Assembly (NCBI GenBank): GCA_947579665.1
Contig: OX388350.1
Location: 87,687,152-87,751,151 of the forward strand
Source of the DNA: Sympetrum striolatum
Lineage: Eukaryota > Arthropoda > Insecta > Odonata > Libellulidae
Length of the DNA stretch: 64,000 nt
Direction of reading: 5' to 3'
Shown one piece after another: positions 46,905 through 60,070 of this stretch. Position 1 is the first letter of the stretch; each line of letters starts with the position of its first letter. A program made the position numbers and the translations under genes. The notes under the pieces are model-generated. The model was given only the letters and a program-made list of their open reading frames with translations, had not been told where the DNA came from and ran no database searches.

Positions 46905-47302
46905 AATTTCAAGTTTCCATGCCATCGGGAAAGGGTCAAAAAAAAATCTTAAAAATCGCCACAATGCATTTTAAACGGCCGATTTTTGAATCGACCTAGC
47001 ATCGAACCAAGGATATTTTCAGTAAAACTCATTTATGTTTTCGATAGATCATGACCATATATATCGGCTCCTTGAGTTTTAAGTCCCTACCTATCCGGCA
47101 AGTATTTTTTTTAAATTCCCGAAAATCAAAGCAATGCATTTAAACGGGAAAAATCGGGAATTTGGGTCCTTCTGGAATCGAACCCATGACACTGAAGTTC
47201 AAAATCGCAATTTTTCTGGCGGTTACACGTTATGGCCAATATGTTGTAAAAATTTCAAGTCAATGACGCTTGTGGTTTTGGCTTTGAATTTGTATCCTCT
47301 CT
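46905..47302 (-). mobile_element. Array copy 41 (group A), 3' truncated
   Basis: About 398 bp of a minus-strand copy retaining only cores 1 and 2 and the 5' end. The 3' two-thirds, including the hairpin, is missing. Confidence 0.83.
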
Positions 47303-47405
47303 ATATATCTATTATATATAGATGCTTCTCCGGATTCATTCATCTATTATATATAGATGCTTCTCCGGATTCATTCATATAGATAGATAGATAGATAGAT
47401 AGATA
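47303..47405. repeat. Spacer: two tandem TCCGGA modules and (GATA)n
   Basis: Two direct copies of the module (about 36 bp apart) followed by a GATA tract leading into copy 42. Confidence 0.78.
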
Positions 47406-48483
47406 GGATACTAATTCACAGCCTAAACCACAAGCGTCATTGACTTGAAATTCTTACAACGTATTGGCCATAACGTGTAACCGCCAGAAAAATTGCGGTT
47501 TTGATCCTCAGTGTCATAGGTTCGATTCCAGAGGGCCCCAAAGTCGCGATTTTCTCCATAAGAATACATGGCGGGGATTTTCGAAAATATTTTTGAGGCA
47601 CTTCCCGGAAAAGTAGAGAGTTGAAATTCAAGGGATCGCTAGAAGCCGTGCAAATCCAACGTAAATCAGAAAGACATCGCCGAATATGGTCCATGGTTCG
47701 ATGCTAGGTCGGGGCAAAAATCAGCCGTTTAAAATGCATTGCGGCGATTTTGATAAATTTTTTTGGATCCTTTCCCGATAAGATGGATACTTGAAACTCG
47801 GCACGTCGATAGATATCATAAATATATTTCATAATAAAATTTTACATGTTCGCTGATGGTCCTTGGTTCGATCCCAGGGAGCCATTTACATTCCTCAATG
47901 CATTTCTTATGGAGATAACGGAAAAAGGTTTTGAGGTACTTCCCGGCATGATATCGACTTCAAACTTTGCATAATATAAGATGAAGTACATTTAAGTCAT
48001 AATGTGCATTCCCAGCTAACAATATTTCCTGGGTTCGACACCAGGCGTCTCTACAATCAGTAAATTATCCGATTTTTAGGAATTTTTTTGTACCCCTTCC
48101 CAATAATATTAAAACATGAAATTAGGTAAATAGATAGAGAACATAGATACATTTCAAAAACATATTTTAGATTTCCTAGATCGTACTTGGTTCGAATACA
48201 GAGTGCCATTTACATTATTGAAAAGTAGGACGTCGTTTGAGGCAGTTGGAGCCAATATTTCTGCTTGAATTTTCACACATAGTAAGAGATGGTGATTTTC
48301 TGTTGTGCCGCATATTACGTTCACCAGGAAGGCCTAGGTTCGATGCCAGACGATTAAATTGCAGCGAATTTTAAGAACTTTTTCAATCCCTTTTATTTTC
48401 TATTGAGGGCCGTCCCGATATGATGCCGACAAGAAATTAGTGTTGTCGATCTGCTTGCAGTATGCAAGCTACATTTTACTCGT
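47406..48483 (+). mobile_element. Array copy 42 (mosaic A/D)
   Basis: Full-length copy of about 1078 bp with a GGATAC start and D-type interval after core 1. Six cores are present. Core 5 has one flank change (GGTTCGAATACAGAG). Confidence 0.86.
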
Positions 48484-48539
48484 ATATATATATATATGAT
48501 ATATGAATGAATCCGGAGAAGCATCTGTATATCTATTAT
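48484..48539. repeat. Spacer with TCCGGA module
   Basis: TA tract and one inverted module between tail-to-tail copies 42 and 43. Confidence 0.7.
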
Positions 48540-49618
48540 ACGAGTAAAATGTAGCTTGCATACTGCAAGCAGATCGACAACACTAATTTCATATCGGCGT
48601 TATATCGGGACGGTCCTCAAAAGAAAAAAAAGGATATAATTTTTTCTTAAAATTCGCTGAAATGTCATCGTCTGGCATCGAACCCGGGTCTTACTGAAAA
48701 CCTACTATGAAAAACAATAGAAGATCACCATCTCTAACTATGTGTGAAAATTCAAGCAGAAATATTGGCTACAACTGCCTCAAAAGACGCTCAAATGTTC
48801 ACGTATGTAAATGGCTCTCGGGACTCGAACCAAGGACGATCTTGGAAATTTAAAAAATGTTTCTGAAAGTTATTATTGATCTCAATCTATATGTCAAATT
48901 TCAAGTTTCTATATTATTGGGAAAGGTTTCAAAATAATTCCTAAAATTCGGATCAACTTCTGATTGCAGAGACACCTGGTGTCGAACCCAGGACACATTG
49001 ATAGCTATGAATGCATAATTTGATTTGTTTAGACTGGTTCTTCCATCATGCTAAGTTTTAAGTCGATAGCATGCAGGGAAGTACCTAAGACTTGTTTCCG
49101 TTATCTCCATAAGAAATGCATTGAGGAATGTAAATGGCCCTCTGGGATCGAACCAAGGAACATCAGGGGAAACATAAAAATCGATTATGAAATATATTTA
49201 TGATATCTAACCCCATACCAAATTTCAAGTTTCCATGCCATCGGGAAAGGGTCCAAAAAAAATCTTAAAAATCGCCACAATACATTTTAAACGGCAGATT
49301 TTTGCATCGACCTAGCATCGAACCCAGGTTATTTTCCGTAAAACTCATTTATGTTTTCGATAGATCATGACCATATATAAAGGCTCCCTGAGTTTTGATT
49401 CTCTACCTATCCGGGAAGTATTTTTTTTTAATTCCCGAAAATCAAAGCAATGCATTTAAACGGGAAAAATCGGGACTTTGGAGCCCCCTGGAATCGAACC
49501 CATGACACTGAGGATCAAAATCGCAATTTTTCTGGAGGTTATACGTTATGGCCAATATGTCGTAAAAATTTCAGCTCAATCACTCTTGTGGTTTAGGCTG
49601 TGAGTTTGTATCCTCTCT
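48540..49618 (-). mobile_element. Array copy 43 (group A)
   Basis: Full-length A copy on the minus strand (about 1079 bp), six cores, with the GGAGCCCCC variant beside core 1. Confidence 0.87.
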
Positions 49619-49724
49619 ATATATATATATATATGGATACATGAATGAATCCGGAGAAGCATCTATATATCTATTATATATAGACGCTTCTCCGGATATA
49701 CCTATATATAAGTTATATATATAT
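49619..49724. repeat. Spacer with standard and variant TCCGGA modules
   Basis: A TA tract, a standard module, a variant module in the opposite orientation (GACGCTTCTCCGGATATACC) and a second TA tract. Confidence 0.75.
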
Positions 49725-50801
49725 ACGAGTAAAATGTTGCTTGCATACTGCAAGCAGAACGACAACACTATTTTCATGTCGGCATCATATCGGGACGGCC
49801 ATCAAAAGAAAAAAAGGGATTGAAATTTATCTTAAAATTCGCTGAAATTCCATCGCCTGGCATCGAACCCGGGTCTTTACTGTGAACTTACTATGCAGCA
49901 CAATAGAACATCACCATCTCTAACTATGTGTGAAAATTCAAGTAGAAATATGGGCTACAACTGCCTCAAAAGACGTTCTAATTTTCACGAATTTAAATGG
50001 CTCTCTGGATTCGAACCAAGGACAATTTTGGAAATCTAAAAAATGTTTCTGAAAGTTACTTATGATCTCTATCTATATGCAGAATTTGAAGTTTCTATAT
50101 GATTGGCAAAGGTTTCAAAATAATTCCTAAAAATCGTATCAACTTCTGATTACAGAGACACCTGGTGTCGAATCCTAGAAATATTGTAAGCTGTGAATGC
50201 ACAGTTTGATTTGTAAAGACATGCTCTTCTATCATGCAAAGTTTGAAGTCGATAGCATGCCGGGAAGTACCTTAATTTTGTTTCCGTTATCTCCGTAAGA
50301 AATGCATTGAGAATTGCAAATGGCCCTCTGGGATCGAACCAAGGACCATGAGCGAACATCTAAAATTTGATTATGAAATATATTCATGATATCTATTTAC
50401 GTGCCGAGTTTCAAGTATCCATGTTATCGGGAAAGGATCAAAAAAAATCTTAAAAATCGCCGCAATGCATTTTAAACGGCCGATTTTTGAACCGACCTAG
50501 CATCGAACCATGGACAATATTCGAAGATGTCTTTTTGATTTTCGTTGGATATGTACGGCTTCTAGCGATCCCTCGAATTTCAACTCTCTACTTTTCCGGG
50601 AAGTGCCTCAAAAAAATTTTCGAAAATCCCTGCCATGTATTCTTATGGAGAAAATCGCGACTTTGGGGCCTTCTGGAATCGAACCCATGACCCCGAGGTT
50701 CAATGTCGGCTTTTTCCTGGAGGTTACACGTCATGGCCATAACGTCGTAAAAATTTCAAGTCAATGACGCTTTTGGTTTAGCCTGTGAATTTGTATCCTA
50801 T
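49725..50801 (-). mobile_element. Array copy 44 (mosaic A/D)
   Basis: Minus-strand copy of about 1077 bp. The 5' end is GGATAC, but core 1 and the following interval are D-type. Core 4 is changed to GTCGAATCCTAG, breaking its stem. The hairpin is intact but is preceded by an altered base (GCAGAACGAC). Confidence 0.85.
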
Positions 50802-50847
50802 CTGGGTATATATATGAATGAATCCGGAGAAGCATCTATATATATAT

Positions 50848-51924
50848 ACGAGTAAAATGTTGCTTGCATACTGCAAGCAGATCGGCAATACTAATTTCAT
50901 ATCGGCATCACATCGGGACGGTCCTCATAAGAAAAAAAAAGGATTGAATTTTTTCTTAAATTTGCTGAAATTTCATCGTCTGGCATCGAACCTGGGTCTA
51001 ACTGGTAAAACTACAATGAAACACTATAAAAGATCACCATCTCTAACTATGTGTGAAAATTCAAGCAGAAATATTGGCTACAACTGCCTCAAAAGACGCT
51101 CTAATGTTCAGGAATGTAAATTGCTCTCGGGACTCGAACCAAGGACGATCTTGGAAATAAAAAATATGTTTCTGAAAGGTATTAATCATTTCAATCTATA
51201 TGCCAAATTTCAAGTTTCTATATTATTGGGAAAGGTTTCAAAATAATTCCTAAAAATCGGATCAACTTCTGATTGCAGAGACACCTGGTGTCGAACCCAG
51301 GAAACATTGATAGCTGTAAATGCATAGTTTGATTTGTTAAGTCTTGGTCTTCTATCATGCAAAGTTTCAAGTAGATATAATATCGGGAAGCACCTAAAAT
51401 GTTTTTCCGTAATCTCCATAAGAAATGCATTGAGGAATGTAAATGTCCCTCTGGGATCGAACCAAGGACCATCAGCGAATATGTAAAATTTGATTATGAT
51501 ATATTTTTATGGTATCTAACCTCTTACCGAATTTCAAGTTTCTAGGCCATCGGAAAAGGGTCCAAAAAAAATCTTAAAAATCGCCACAATGCATTTTAAA
51601 CGGCCGATATTTGCCCCGACCTAGCATCGAACCAAGGATAATATTCGCAGATGTCTTTATGGTTTCCTTTAGATATGCACGGCATCTAGCGGTCCCTTGA
51701 ATTTTAATTCTCTCCTTTTCCGGAAAGTGCCTCAAAAAAATTTTCGAAAATCCCCGCCATGTAATCTTATGGGGAAAATCGCGACTTTGGGGCCTTCTGG
51801 AATCGAACCCATGACACCGAGGTTAAATGTCGGCTTTTTCCTGGAGGTTACACGTCATGGCCAATACGTCGTAAAAATTTCAAGTCGTTGGCACTTGTGG
51901 AACATGGTAAAACTTTTGATCCCC
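50848..51924 (-). mobile_element. Array copy 45 (group D)
   Basis: Full-length D copy on the minus strand, ending in TTTTGATCCCCT at its 5' side. Six cores. It faces copy 46, another D-start copy, head to head across a palindromic TA/module spacer. Confidence 0.86.
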
Positions 51925-52016
51925 TATATATATATATATATATATATAACTTATATATAGGTATATCCGGAGAAGCGTCTATATATAATAGATATATATA
52001 TATATATATATATATA
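51925..52016. repeat. Spacer: (TA)n, variant module, (TA)n
   Basis: Two TA tracts flank a variant module (TATCCGGAGAAGCG). The flanking GGGGATCAAAAG ends of copies 45 and 46 are mirror images. Confidence 0.75.
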
Positions 52017-53123
52017 GGGGATCAAAAGTTTTACCATGTTCCACAAGTGCCTCCGACTTGAAATTTTTACCACGTTATGGCCATGACGTGTAACCTCCGG
52101 GAAAAAGCCGACATTGAACCTCGGTGTCATGGGTTCGATTCCAGAAGGCCCCAAAGCCCCGATTTTCTCCATAAGGATACATGGTGGCGATTTTCAAAAT
52201 TTTTTAAATAATACTTCCCGGACAGGTAGAGAATCGAAATTCAAGGAGCTTACAAATATGGTCAAAAACTATTAAAAATGTTAATGACTACTAATGAGAA
52301 CGTCCTGGGTTCGATGCTAGGACGATGCAAAAATCCCGCATTTAAAATGCATGGGGATTGTTTTTCATTATTTTTTTTGATGCACTTACCGGAATGTAAG
52401 GAACTTTTCGCTCAGCTAGAAGATATATATTAAGAATTGGTTTCAGAAAAAAATTTCTTAAGCCCGTACTATTCCTGGGTTCGATGCCAGAGCACATTAA
52501 CATTTCTCTCATAAGGAATATAAGGGAAAAGTAAGTCGTCGTTTGAGGCAGTTGCAGCCAATATTTCTGCTTGAAATTTCACACATAGTTAGAGATAGTG
52601 ATCTTCTATTATGTTACATAGGAATTTTTACCAGAAAGATCCGGGTTCGATGCCGGGCGGCAAATATGTCTCCCGTTTAAAATACATTGGGTTAGTATTT
52701 CATAATTTTTTTGATGCACTTATCGAAATGATAGGAAGTTCGTACTTGGCTGGAAGATATATGAAATGAATTGGTTTTTGAAAAAAATGTTCATAAGCCC
52801 GTACTATTCCTGGGTTAGATGCCAGAGCACATTAACGTTTCTCTCATAGGAATATAAGGGAAAAGTAGGACGTCGTTTGAGGCAGTAGCAGTTAACATTT
52901 CTACTTGAATTTTCACACATAGTTACAGATGGTGATCTTCTATGGTGCTGCATATTATGTATGACCGGGAAGACCTAGGTTCGATGCCAGACGAATAAAT
53001 TGCAGCGGAAATTAAGAATATTTTCCACCCATTTTTTTTCTTTTGAGGACTCACTCTATGTGATGCCGAAGAAAAATTTGTGTTATCGATGTGCTTGCAG
53101 TATGCAAGCAACATTTTACTCGT
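52017..53123 (+). mobile_element. Array copy 46 (mosaic D/B)
   Basis: Copy of about 1107 bp with a D start and B-type middle, closely similar to copy 24. One core is decayed to GGTTAGATGCC (about 52813). Confidence 0.85.
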
Positions 53124-53150
53124 ATACCTATATAGATAGATAGATAGATA
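53124..53150. repeat. (GATA)n spacer
   Basis: ACCTATATA followed by GATA units. Confidence 0.75.
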
Positions 53151-54226
53151 GGATACTAATTCACAGCCTAAACCACAAGCGTGATTGACTTGAAATTTTT
53201 ACGACGCATTGGCCATAACGTGTAACCGCCAGAAAAATTGCGATTTCGATCCTCAGGGTCATGGGGTCGATTCCAGAGGGCCCCAAAGTCGCGATTTTCT
53301 CCATAAGAATACATGGTGGGGATTTTCGAAAATTTTTTTGCGGTACTTCCCGGGGAGAGAAACAGTTGAAACACGAGGGATCGCTAGAAGCCGTGCGTAT
53401 CCAACGAAAATCAGAAAAACATCTTAGAATATAGTCCATGGTTCGATGCTTGGTCGGGGCAAAAATCGGCCGTTTAAAATGCATTGTGGCGAATTTGAGT
53501 ATTTTTTTTGGATCCTTTCCCGATAACATGGATACTTGAAACTCGGCACGTGGATATATATGTTGAATATATTTCATAATTAAATTTTACATGTTCGCTG
53601 ATGGTCCTTGGTTCGATCCCAGAGGGCCATTTGCACTTCTCAATGCATTTCTTACGGAGACAACGGAAACAAAATTTAGGTACTTTCCGACATGCTATCA
53701 ACTTCAAACTTTGCTTGATACAAGAGTAAGTCTTTACAAATCAAACTCTGCATTCACAGCTTGCAATACGTCCTGGGTTCGACACCAGGTGTCTCTGAAA
53801 TCAGAATTTGATCCGATTTTTAGGAATTATTTTGAAACCTTTCCCACTAAAATAGAAACTTGAAATTCGGCATATAGATAGAGATCATAAATATCTATCA
53901 GAAACATATTTTAGAATTCCACGATCGTCCTTGGTTCGAGTCCCGAGAGGCATTAAAATTCGTGAAAATTAGAACGTTTTTTGAGGCAGTTATAGCCAAT
54001 ATTTCTGCTTGAATTTTCACACATAGTTAGAGATGGTGATCTTCTATTGTGTTTCATACTAGGTTTACCAGTAAGACCCGGGTTCGATGCCAGACGATGA
54101 AATTTCAGCGAATTTTAAGAAAAAATTAAATCCTTTTTTTTTCTTTTAAAGACCGTCCCGATATGATGCCGATATGAAATTAGTATTGCCGATCTGCTTG
54201 CAGTATGCAAGCTACATTTTACTCGT
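53151..54226 (+). mobile_element. Array copy 47 (mosaic A/D)
   Basis: Full-length copy of about 1076 bp with a D-type interval. Core 1 is decayed (GGGGTCGATTCC). The 3' part from about 53790 is nearly identical to copy 37. Confidence 0.86.
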
Positions 54227-54328
54227 AATAGATATAGATGCTTCTCCGGATTCATTCATATATCTATTATATATAGATGCTTCTCCGGATTCATTCATAT
54301 ATCATATATTCATATATATATATATATA
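54227..54328. repeat. Spacer: two TCCGGA modules and (TA)n
   Basis: Two direct modules followed by CATATATTCATA and a TA tract. Confidence 0.77.
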
Positions 54329-55407
54329 GAGAGGATACAAAGTCACAGGCTAAACCACTAGCGTCAATGGCTTGAAATTTTTACGACATATTGGCCATAA
54401 CGTATAACCTCCAGAAAAATTGCGATTTTGAACCTCAGTGTCATGGGTTCGATTCCAGAGGGCCCCAAAGTCGCGATTTTCCCCATAAGATTACATGGCG
54501 GGGATTTTCGAAAATTTTTTTGAGGCACTTCCCGGAAAAGCAGAGAGTTGAAACTCGAGGGACCGCTAAATGCCGTGCATAGCCAACGAAAATCGGAAAG
54601 ACATCTTCGAATATTGTCCTTGGTTCGATGCTAGGCCGGGGCAAAAATCGGCCGTTTAAAATGCATTGCGGCGATTTTTAAGATTTTTTTTGGATCCTTT
54701 CCCGATAACATGGATTATTGAAACTCGGCACGTCGATAGATATCATGAAATTATTTCATAATCGAATTTTACATATTAGCTTATGATCCTTGGTTCGATC
54801 CCAGAGGACCATTTGCACTTCCCAATGCTTTTCTTACGGAGATAACGGAAACAAATTTTAGGTACTTCCCGGCACGATATCAACTTCAAACTTTGCATGT
54901 ACAAAGATCAAGTCCATACAAATCAAACAGTGCATTCACAGCTATCAAAGAGTCCTGGGTTCGACACCAGGTGTCTCTGCAATCAGAAGTTAATCCGATT
55001 TTTAGGAATTATTTTGAAACCTTTGCCAATAATATAGAAACTTCAGATTCGGCATATAGATAGAGATCATAAATAACTTTCAGAAACATTTTTTAGATTT
55101 CCAAGATCGTCCTTGGTTCGAATCCAGAGAGCCATTTAAATTCGTAAAAATTAGAACGTCTTTTGAGGCAGTTGTAGCCCATATTTCTGCTTGAATTTTC
55201 ACACATAGTTAGAGATGGTGATGTTCTATAGTGCTGCATAGTAAGTTCACAGTAAAGACCAGGGTTCGATGCCAGAAAATGGAATTTCAGCGAATTTTAA
55301 GAAAAATTTCAATCCCTTTTTTTCTTTTGATGGCCGTCCCGATATGATGCCGTCATTAAAATAGTGTTGTCGTTCTGCTTGCAGTATGCAAGCGACATTT
55401 TACTCGT
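54329..55407 (+). mobile_element. Array copy 48 (mosaic A/D)
   Basis: Full-length copy of about 1079 bp starting GAGAGGATAC with a D-type interval after core 1. Its 3' half resembles copy 38. Core 6 flank is changed (CAGGGTTCGATGCCAGAAA). Confidence 0.86.
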
Positions 55408-55434
55408 ATACCTATATAGATAGATAGATAGATA

Positions 55435-56536
55435 GGATACAAATTCACAGCCTAAACTACAAGCGTCATTGATCTGAAATTTTTATGACATATTGGCCAT
55501 AACGTGAAACCCCCAGGAAAAAAGAGACTTTGATCCTCAGTGTCATAGGTTCGATTCCAGAGTGCCCCAAAGTCCCGATTTTTCCCGTTTGAATGCATTG
55601 CCGTGATTTTCGGGAATTAAAAAAAAATACTTTCCGGATAGGTAGAGAAGTAAAACTCAAGGTGCCTATATTTTTGGTCTTGGACTTTCGAAAACATCAA
55701 TGACTTTTACAAAAGTTATCCTGGGTTCGATGCTAGGACGATGCAAAGATGTGCCCTTTAAAATGCATGGGAGCCGTTTTTCATTATTTTTTTAGATGCA
55801 CTTATCGAAATGATAGGATGTTCGTGCTTTTCTGGAAGATGTATGGTACGAATAAGTTTTAGAAAAAAATTTTCATAAGACCGTACTGTTCCTGGGTTCG
55901 AAGCCAGAGCACAATAACGTTTCTCTCATAAGGAATATAAAGGAAAAGTAGGACGTCATTTGAGGCAGTTGTAACCAATATTTCTGCTTGAATTTGCATA
56001 CGCGGTTAGAGATGGTGTTTTTCTGTTGTGCTGCATAGAAAGTATTGCCTGAAAGACCCGGGTTCGATGCCGGGCGGTAAAAATATCCCCCATATATAAT
56101 ACTTTGGGGTATCTTTTCATAATTTTTTTATGCATTTATCGATATGTAAGGGAGCTCTTGCTTAGATGGAAGATGTATATTAACACTTTGTTTAAGAAAA
56201 AAAATAGATAAGACCATGCTGTTCCTGGGTTCGATGCCAGAGCACATTATAATTTCTCAAATAAGGAGTGTATGTGAATAGTAGGACGTCGTTTGAGGAA
56301 GTTGCACCTAATAGTTTTGCTTGAATTTTCACACATAGTTTGATATGGTAATCTTCTATTTTGCTGCATAGTAAGTACACCAGGAAGACTGGGGTTCGCT
56401 GCCAGGCGATTAAATTGCAGCGAATTCTACGAATATTTTGAATTTTTTTTTTCTTTTGATGTCCGTCCCGATATGATGCCGATATGAAATTAGTGTTGTC
56501 GATCTGCTTGCAGTATGCAAGCAACATTTTACTCGT
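55435..56536 (+). mobile_element. Array copy 49 (group B)
   Basis: Full-length B copy of about 1102 bp. From about 55990 onward it is nearly identical to copy 50, offset by 1158 bp. Confidence 0.87.
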
Positions 56537-58440
56537 AATAGATATAGATGCTTCTCCGGATTCATTCATATATATACCTATATAGATAGATAGGATACAA
56601 ATTCACAGCCTAAACTACAAGCGTCATTGATCTGAAATTTTTATGACATATTGGCCATAACATGAAACCCCCAGGAAAAAAGCGACTTTGATCCTCAGTG
56701 TCATAGGTTCGATTCCAGAGGGCCCCAAAGTCCCGATTTTTCCCGTTTGAATGCATTGCCATGATTTTCGGGAATTTTTAAAAAATACTTTCCGGATAGG
56801 TAGAGATTTAAAACTCAAGGTGCCTATATTTATGGTCTTGGACTTTCGAAAACATCAATGACTTTCACAAAAAGTATCCTGGGTTCGATGCTAGGACGAT
56901 GCAAAGATCTGCCCTTTAAAATACATGGGAGCCGTTTTTCATTATTTTTTTAAAAGCACTTATCGAAATGATAATATGTTCGTGCTTGGCTGGAAGATGT
57001 ATGGTACGAATAAGTTTTAGAAAAAAATTTTCATAAGACCGTACTATTCCTGGGTTCGAAGCCAGAGCACAATAACGTTTCTCTCATAAGGAATATAAAG
57101 GAAAAGTAGGACGTCATTTGAGGCATTTGTAACCAATATTTCTGCTTGAATTTGCATACGCGGTTAGAGATGGTGTTTTTCTGTTGTGCTGCATAGAAAG
57201 TATTGCCTGAAAGACCCGGGTTCGATGCCGGGCGGTAAAAATATCCCCCATATATAATACTTTGGGGTATCTTTTCATAATTTTTTTATGCATTTATCGA
57301 TATGTAAGGGAGCTCTTGCTTAGATGGAAGATGTATATTAACACTTTGTTTAAGAAAAAAAATAGATAAGACCATGCTGTTCCTGGGTTCGATGCCAGAG
57401 CACATTATAATTTCTCAAATAAGGAGTGTATGTGAATAGTAGGACGTCGTTTGAGGAAGTTGCACCTAATAGTTTTGCTTGAATTTTCACACATAGTTTG
57501 ATATGGTAATCTTCTATTTTGCTGCATAGTAAGTACACCAGGAAGACTGGGGTTCGCTGCCAGGCGATTAAATTGCAGCGAATTCTACGAATATTTTGAA
57601 TTTTTTTTTTCTTTTGATGTCCGTCCCGATATGATGCCGATATGAAATTAGTGTTGTCGATCTGCTTGCAGTATGCAAGCAACATTTTACTCGTAATAGA
57701 TATAGATGCTTCTCCGGATTCATTCATATATATACCTATATAGATAGATAGGATACAAATTCACAGCCTAAACTACAAGCGTCATTGATCTGAAATTTTT
57801 ATGACATATTGGCCATAACATGAAACCCCCAGGAAAAAAGCGACTTTGATCCTCAGTGTCATAGGTTCGATTCCAGAGGGCCCCAAAGTCCCGATTTTTC
57901 CCGTTTGAATGCATTGCCATGATTTTCGGGAATTTTTAAAAAATACTTTCCGGATAGGTAGAGATTTAAAACTCAAGGTGCCTATATTTATGGTCTTGGA
58001 CTTTCGAAAACATCAATGACTTTCACAAAAAGTATCCTGGGTTCGATGCTAGGACGATGCAAAGATCTGCCCTTTAAAATACATGGGAGCCGTTTTTCAT
58101 TATTTTTTTAAAAGCACTTATCGAAATGATAATATGTTCGTGCTTGGCTGGAAGATGTATGGTACGAATAAGTTTTAGAAAAAAATTTTCATAAGACCGT
58201 ACTATTCCTGGGTTCGAAGCCAGAGCACAATAACGTTTCTCTCATAAGGAATATAAAGGAAAAGTAGGACGTCATTTGAGGCATTTGTAACCAATATTTC
58301 TGCTTGAATTTGCATACGCGGTTAGAGATGGTGTTTTTCTGTTGTGCTGCATTGAAAGTATTGCCTGAAAGACCCGGGTTCGATGCCGGGCGGTAAAAAT
58401 ATCCCCCATATATAATACTATGGGGTATCCTTTCATAATT
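55990..58440 (+). repeat. Direct duplication with 1158-bp period
   Basis: Copies 49 (3' half), 50 and 51 (5' half), together with the spacer and module between them, repeat with a constant offset of 1158 bp. They share the same private changes (for example the AAAAGCACTTATCG and ATAATATGTTCG blocks in copies 50 and 51). The offset equals one copy plus one spacer, indicating unequal crossing-over. Confidence 0.82.
56593..57694 (+). mobile_element. Array copy 50 (group B)
   Basis: Full-length B copy of about 1102 bp, the middle member of the 1158-bp duplication. Cores 1-5 are intact and core 6 is TTCGCTGCC. Confidence 0.87.
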
Positions 58441-58855
58441 TTTTTATGCATTTATCGATATGTAAGGGAGCTCTTGCTTAGATGGAAGATGTATATTAAC
58501 ACTTTGTTTAAGAAATAAAATTGATAAGACCATGCAGTTCCTGGGTTCGATGCAAGAGCACATTATAATTTCTCACATAAGGAGTGTATGTGAAAAGTAG
58601 GACGTCGTTTAAGGTAGCTGCACCTAATAGTTTTGTTTGAATTTTCACACATAGTTTGATATGGTTATCTTCTGTTTTGCTGCATAGTAAGTACGCCAGG
58701 AAGACCGGGGTTCGCTGCCAGGCGATTAAATTGCAGCGAATTCTACGAATATTTTGAATCCTTTTTTTTTTCTTTTGATGTCCGTCCCGATATGATGCCG
58801 CTATGAAATTAGTGTTGTCGATCTGCTTGCAGTATGCAAGCTACATTTTACTCGT
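57751..58855 (+). mobile_element. Array copy 51 (group B)
   Basis: Full-length B copy. Its 5' ~680 bp is nearly identical to copy 50. The 3' part switches to a sequence closer to copy 19 (CACATAAGGAGTGTATGTGAA), so it is a mosaic of two B lineages. Confidence 0.86.
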
Positions 58856-58880
58856 ATATAATAGATATAAGTTATATATA

Positions 58881-59957
58881 GGGGATCAAAATTCTAACCA
58901 TGTTCCACAAGTGCCAATGCCTTGAAATTTTTACGACATATTGGCCATAACGTGCAACCTCCAGGAAAAAGCCGTCTTTGAACCTCAGTGTCATGGGTTC
59001 GATTCCAGAAGGCCCTAAAGGCGCGATTTTCCCCATAAGATTACATGGCGGGGATTTTCGAAAATTTTGTTGAGGCACTTCCCGGAAAAGGAGACAAATG
59101 AAACTCGAGGGATCGCTAGATGCCACGCATATCTAAAGGAAACCATAAAGACATCTACAAATATTATCCTTGGTTCGATGCTAGGTCGGGGCAAAAATCT
59201 GCCGTTTAAAATGCACTGTGGCGATTTTTAAGATTTTTTTGGATCCTTTTTCGATGGCATAGAAACTTGAAATTCGGTATGAGGTTAGACACCATAAAAA
59301 CATATCTTAATCGAATTTTACATATTCGCTGATGGTCCTTGGTTCGATCCCAGAGGGACATTTGAATTCCTCAATGCATTTCTTACGGAGATTTCGGAAA
59401 CAAATTTTAGGTACTTTCCGGCACGATATCGATTTCAAACTTTGCATATAGAAAGATCAAGTCCATACATATCAAACAGTGCATTCACAGCTATCAATGT
59501 GTCCTGGGTTCGACACCAGGTGTCTCTGCAATCAGAAGTTGAATCGATTTTTAGGAATTATTTTGAAACCTTTCCCAATGATATAGAAACTTGAAATTTG
59601 GCATATAGATTGAGATGATTAATAACTTTCAGAAAAATATTTGAGATTTCCTAGATCGTCCTTGGTTCGAGTCCCGAGAGCCATTTACATTCGTGAACAT
59701 TAGAGCGTCTTTTGAGGCAGTTGTAGCCAATATTTCTGCTCGAATTTTCTCACATAGTTAGAGATGGTGATCTTCTATTGTGTTTCATAGTAGTTTTACC
59801 AGTATGACCCAGGTTCGATGCCAGACGATGAAATTACAGCGAATTTTAAGAAAAAATTAAATCCTTTTTTTTTCTTATGAGGACCGTCCCGATGTGATGC
59901 CGATATGAAATAAGTAATGCCGATCTGCTTGCAGTATGCAAGCAACATTTTACTCGT
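58881..59957 (+). mobile_element. Array copy 52 (group D)
   Basis: Full-length D copy of about 1077 bp, closely similar to copy 27 in its first two-thirds. Six cores, with core 5 as the GAGTCCCGAG variant. Confidence 0.86.
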
Positions 59958-60070
59958 ATATATATATGAATATCTATTATATATAGATGCTTCTCCGGAT
60001 TCATTCATCTATTATATATAGATGCTTCTCCGGATTCATTCATATATATAGCTATATAGCTATATAGATA
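59958..60070. repeat. Spacer: two tandem TCCGGA modules
   Basis: Two direct modules, then TATAGCTATATAGCTATATAGATAG leading to GGATAC. Confidence 0.75.
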
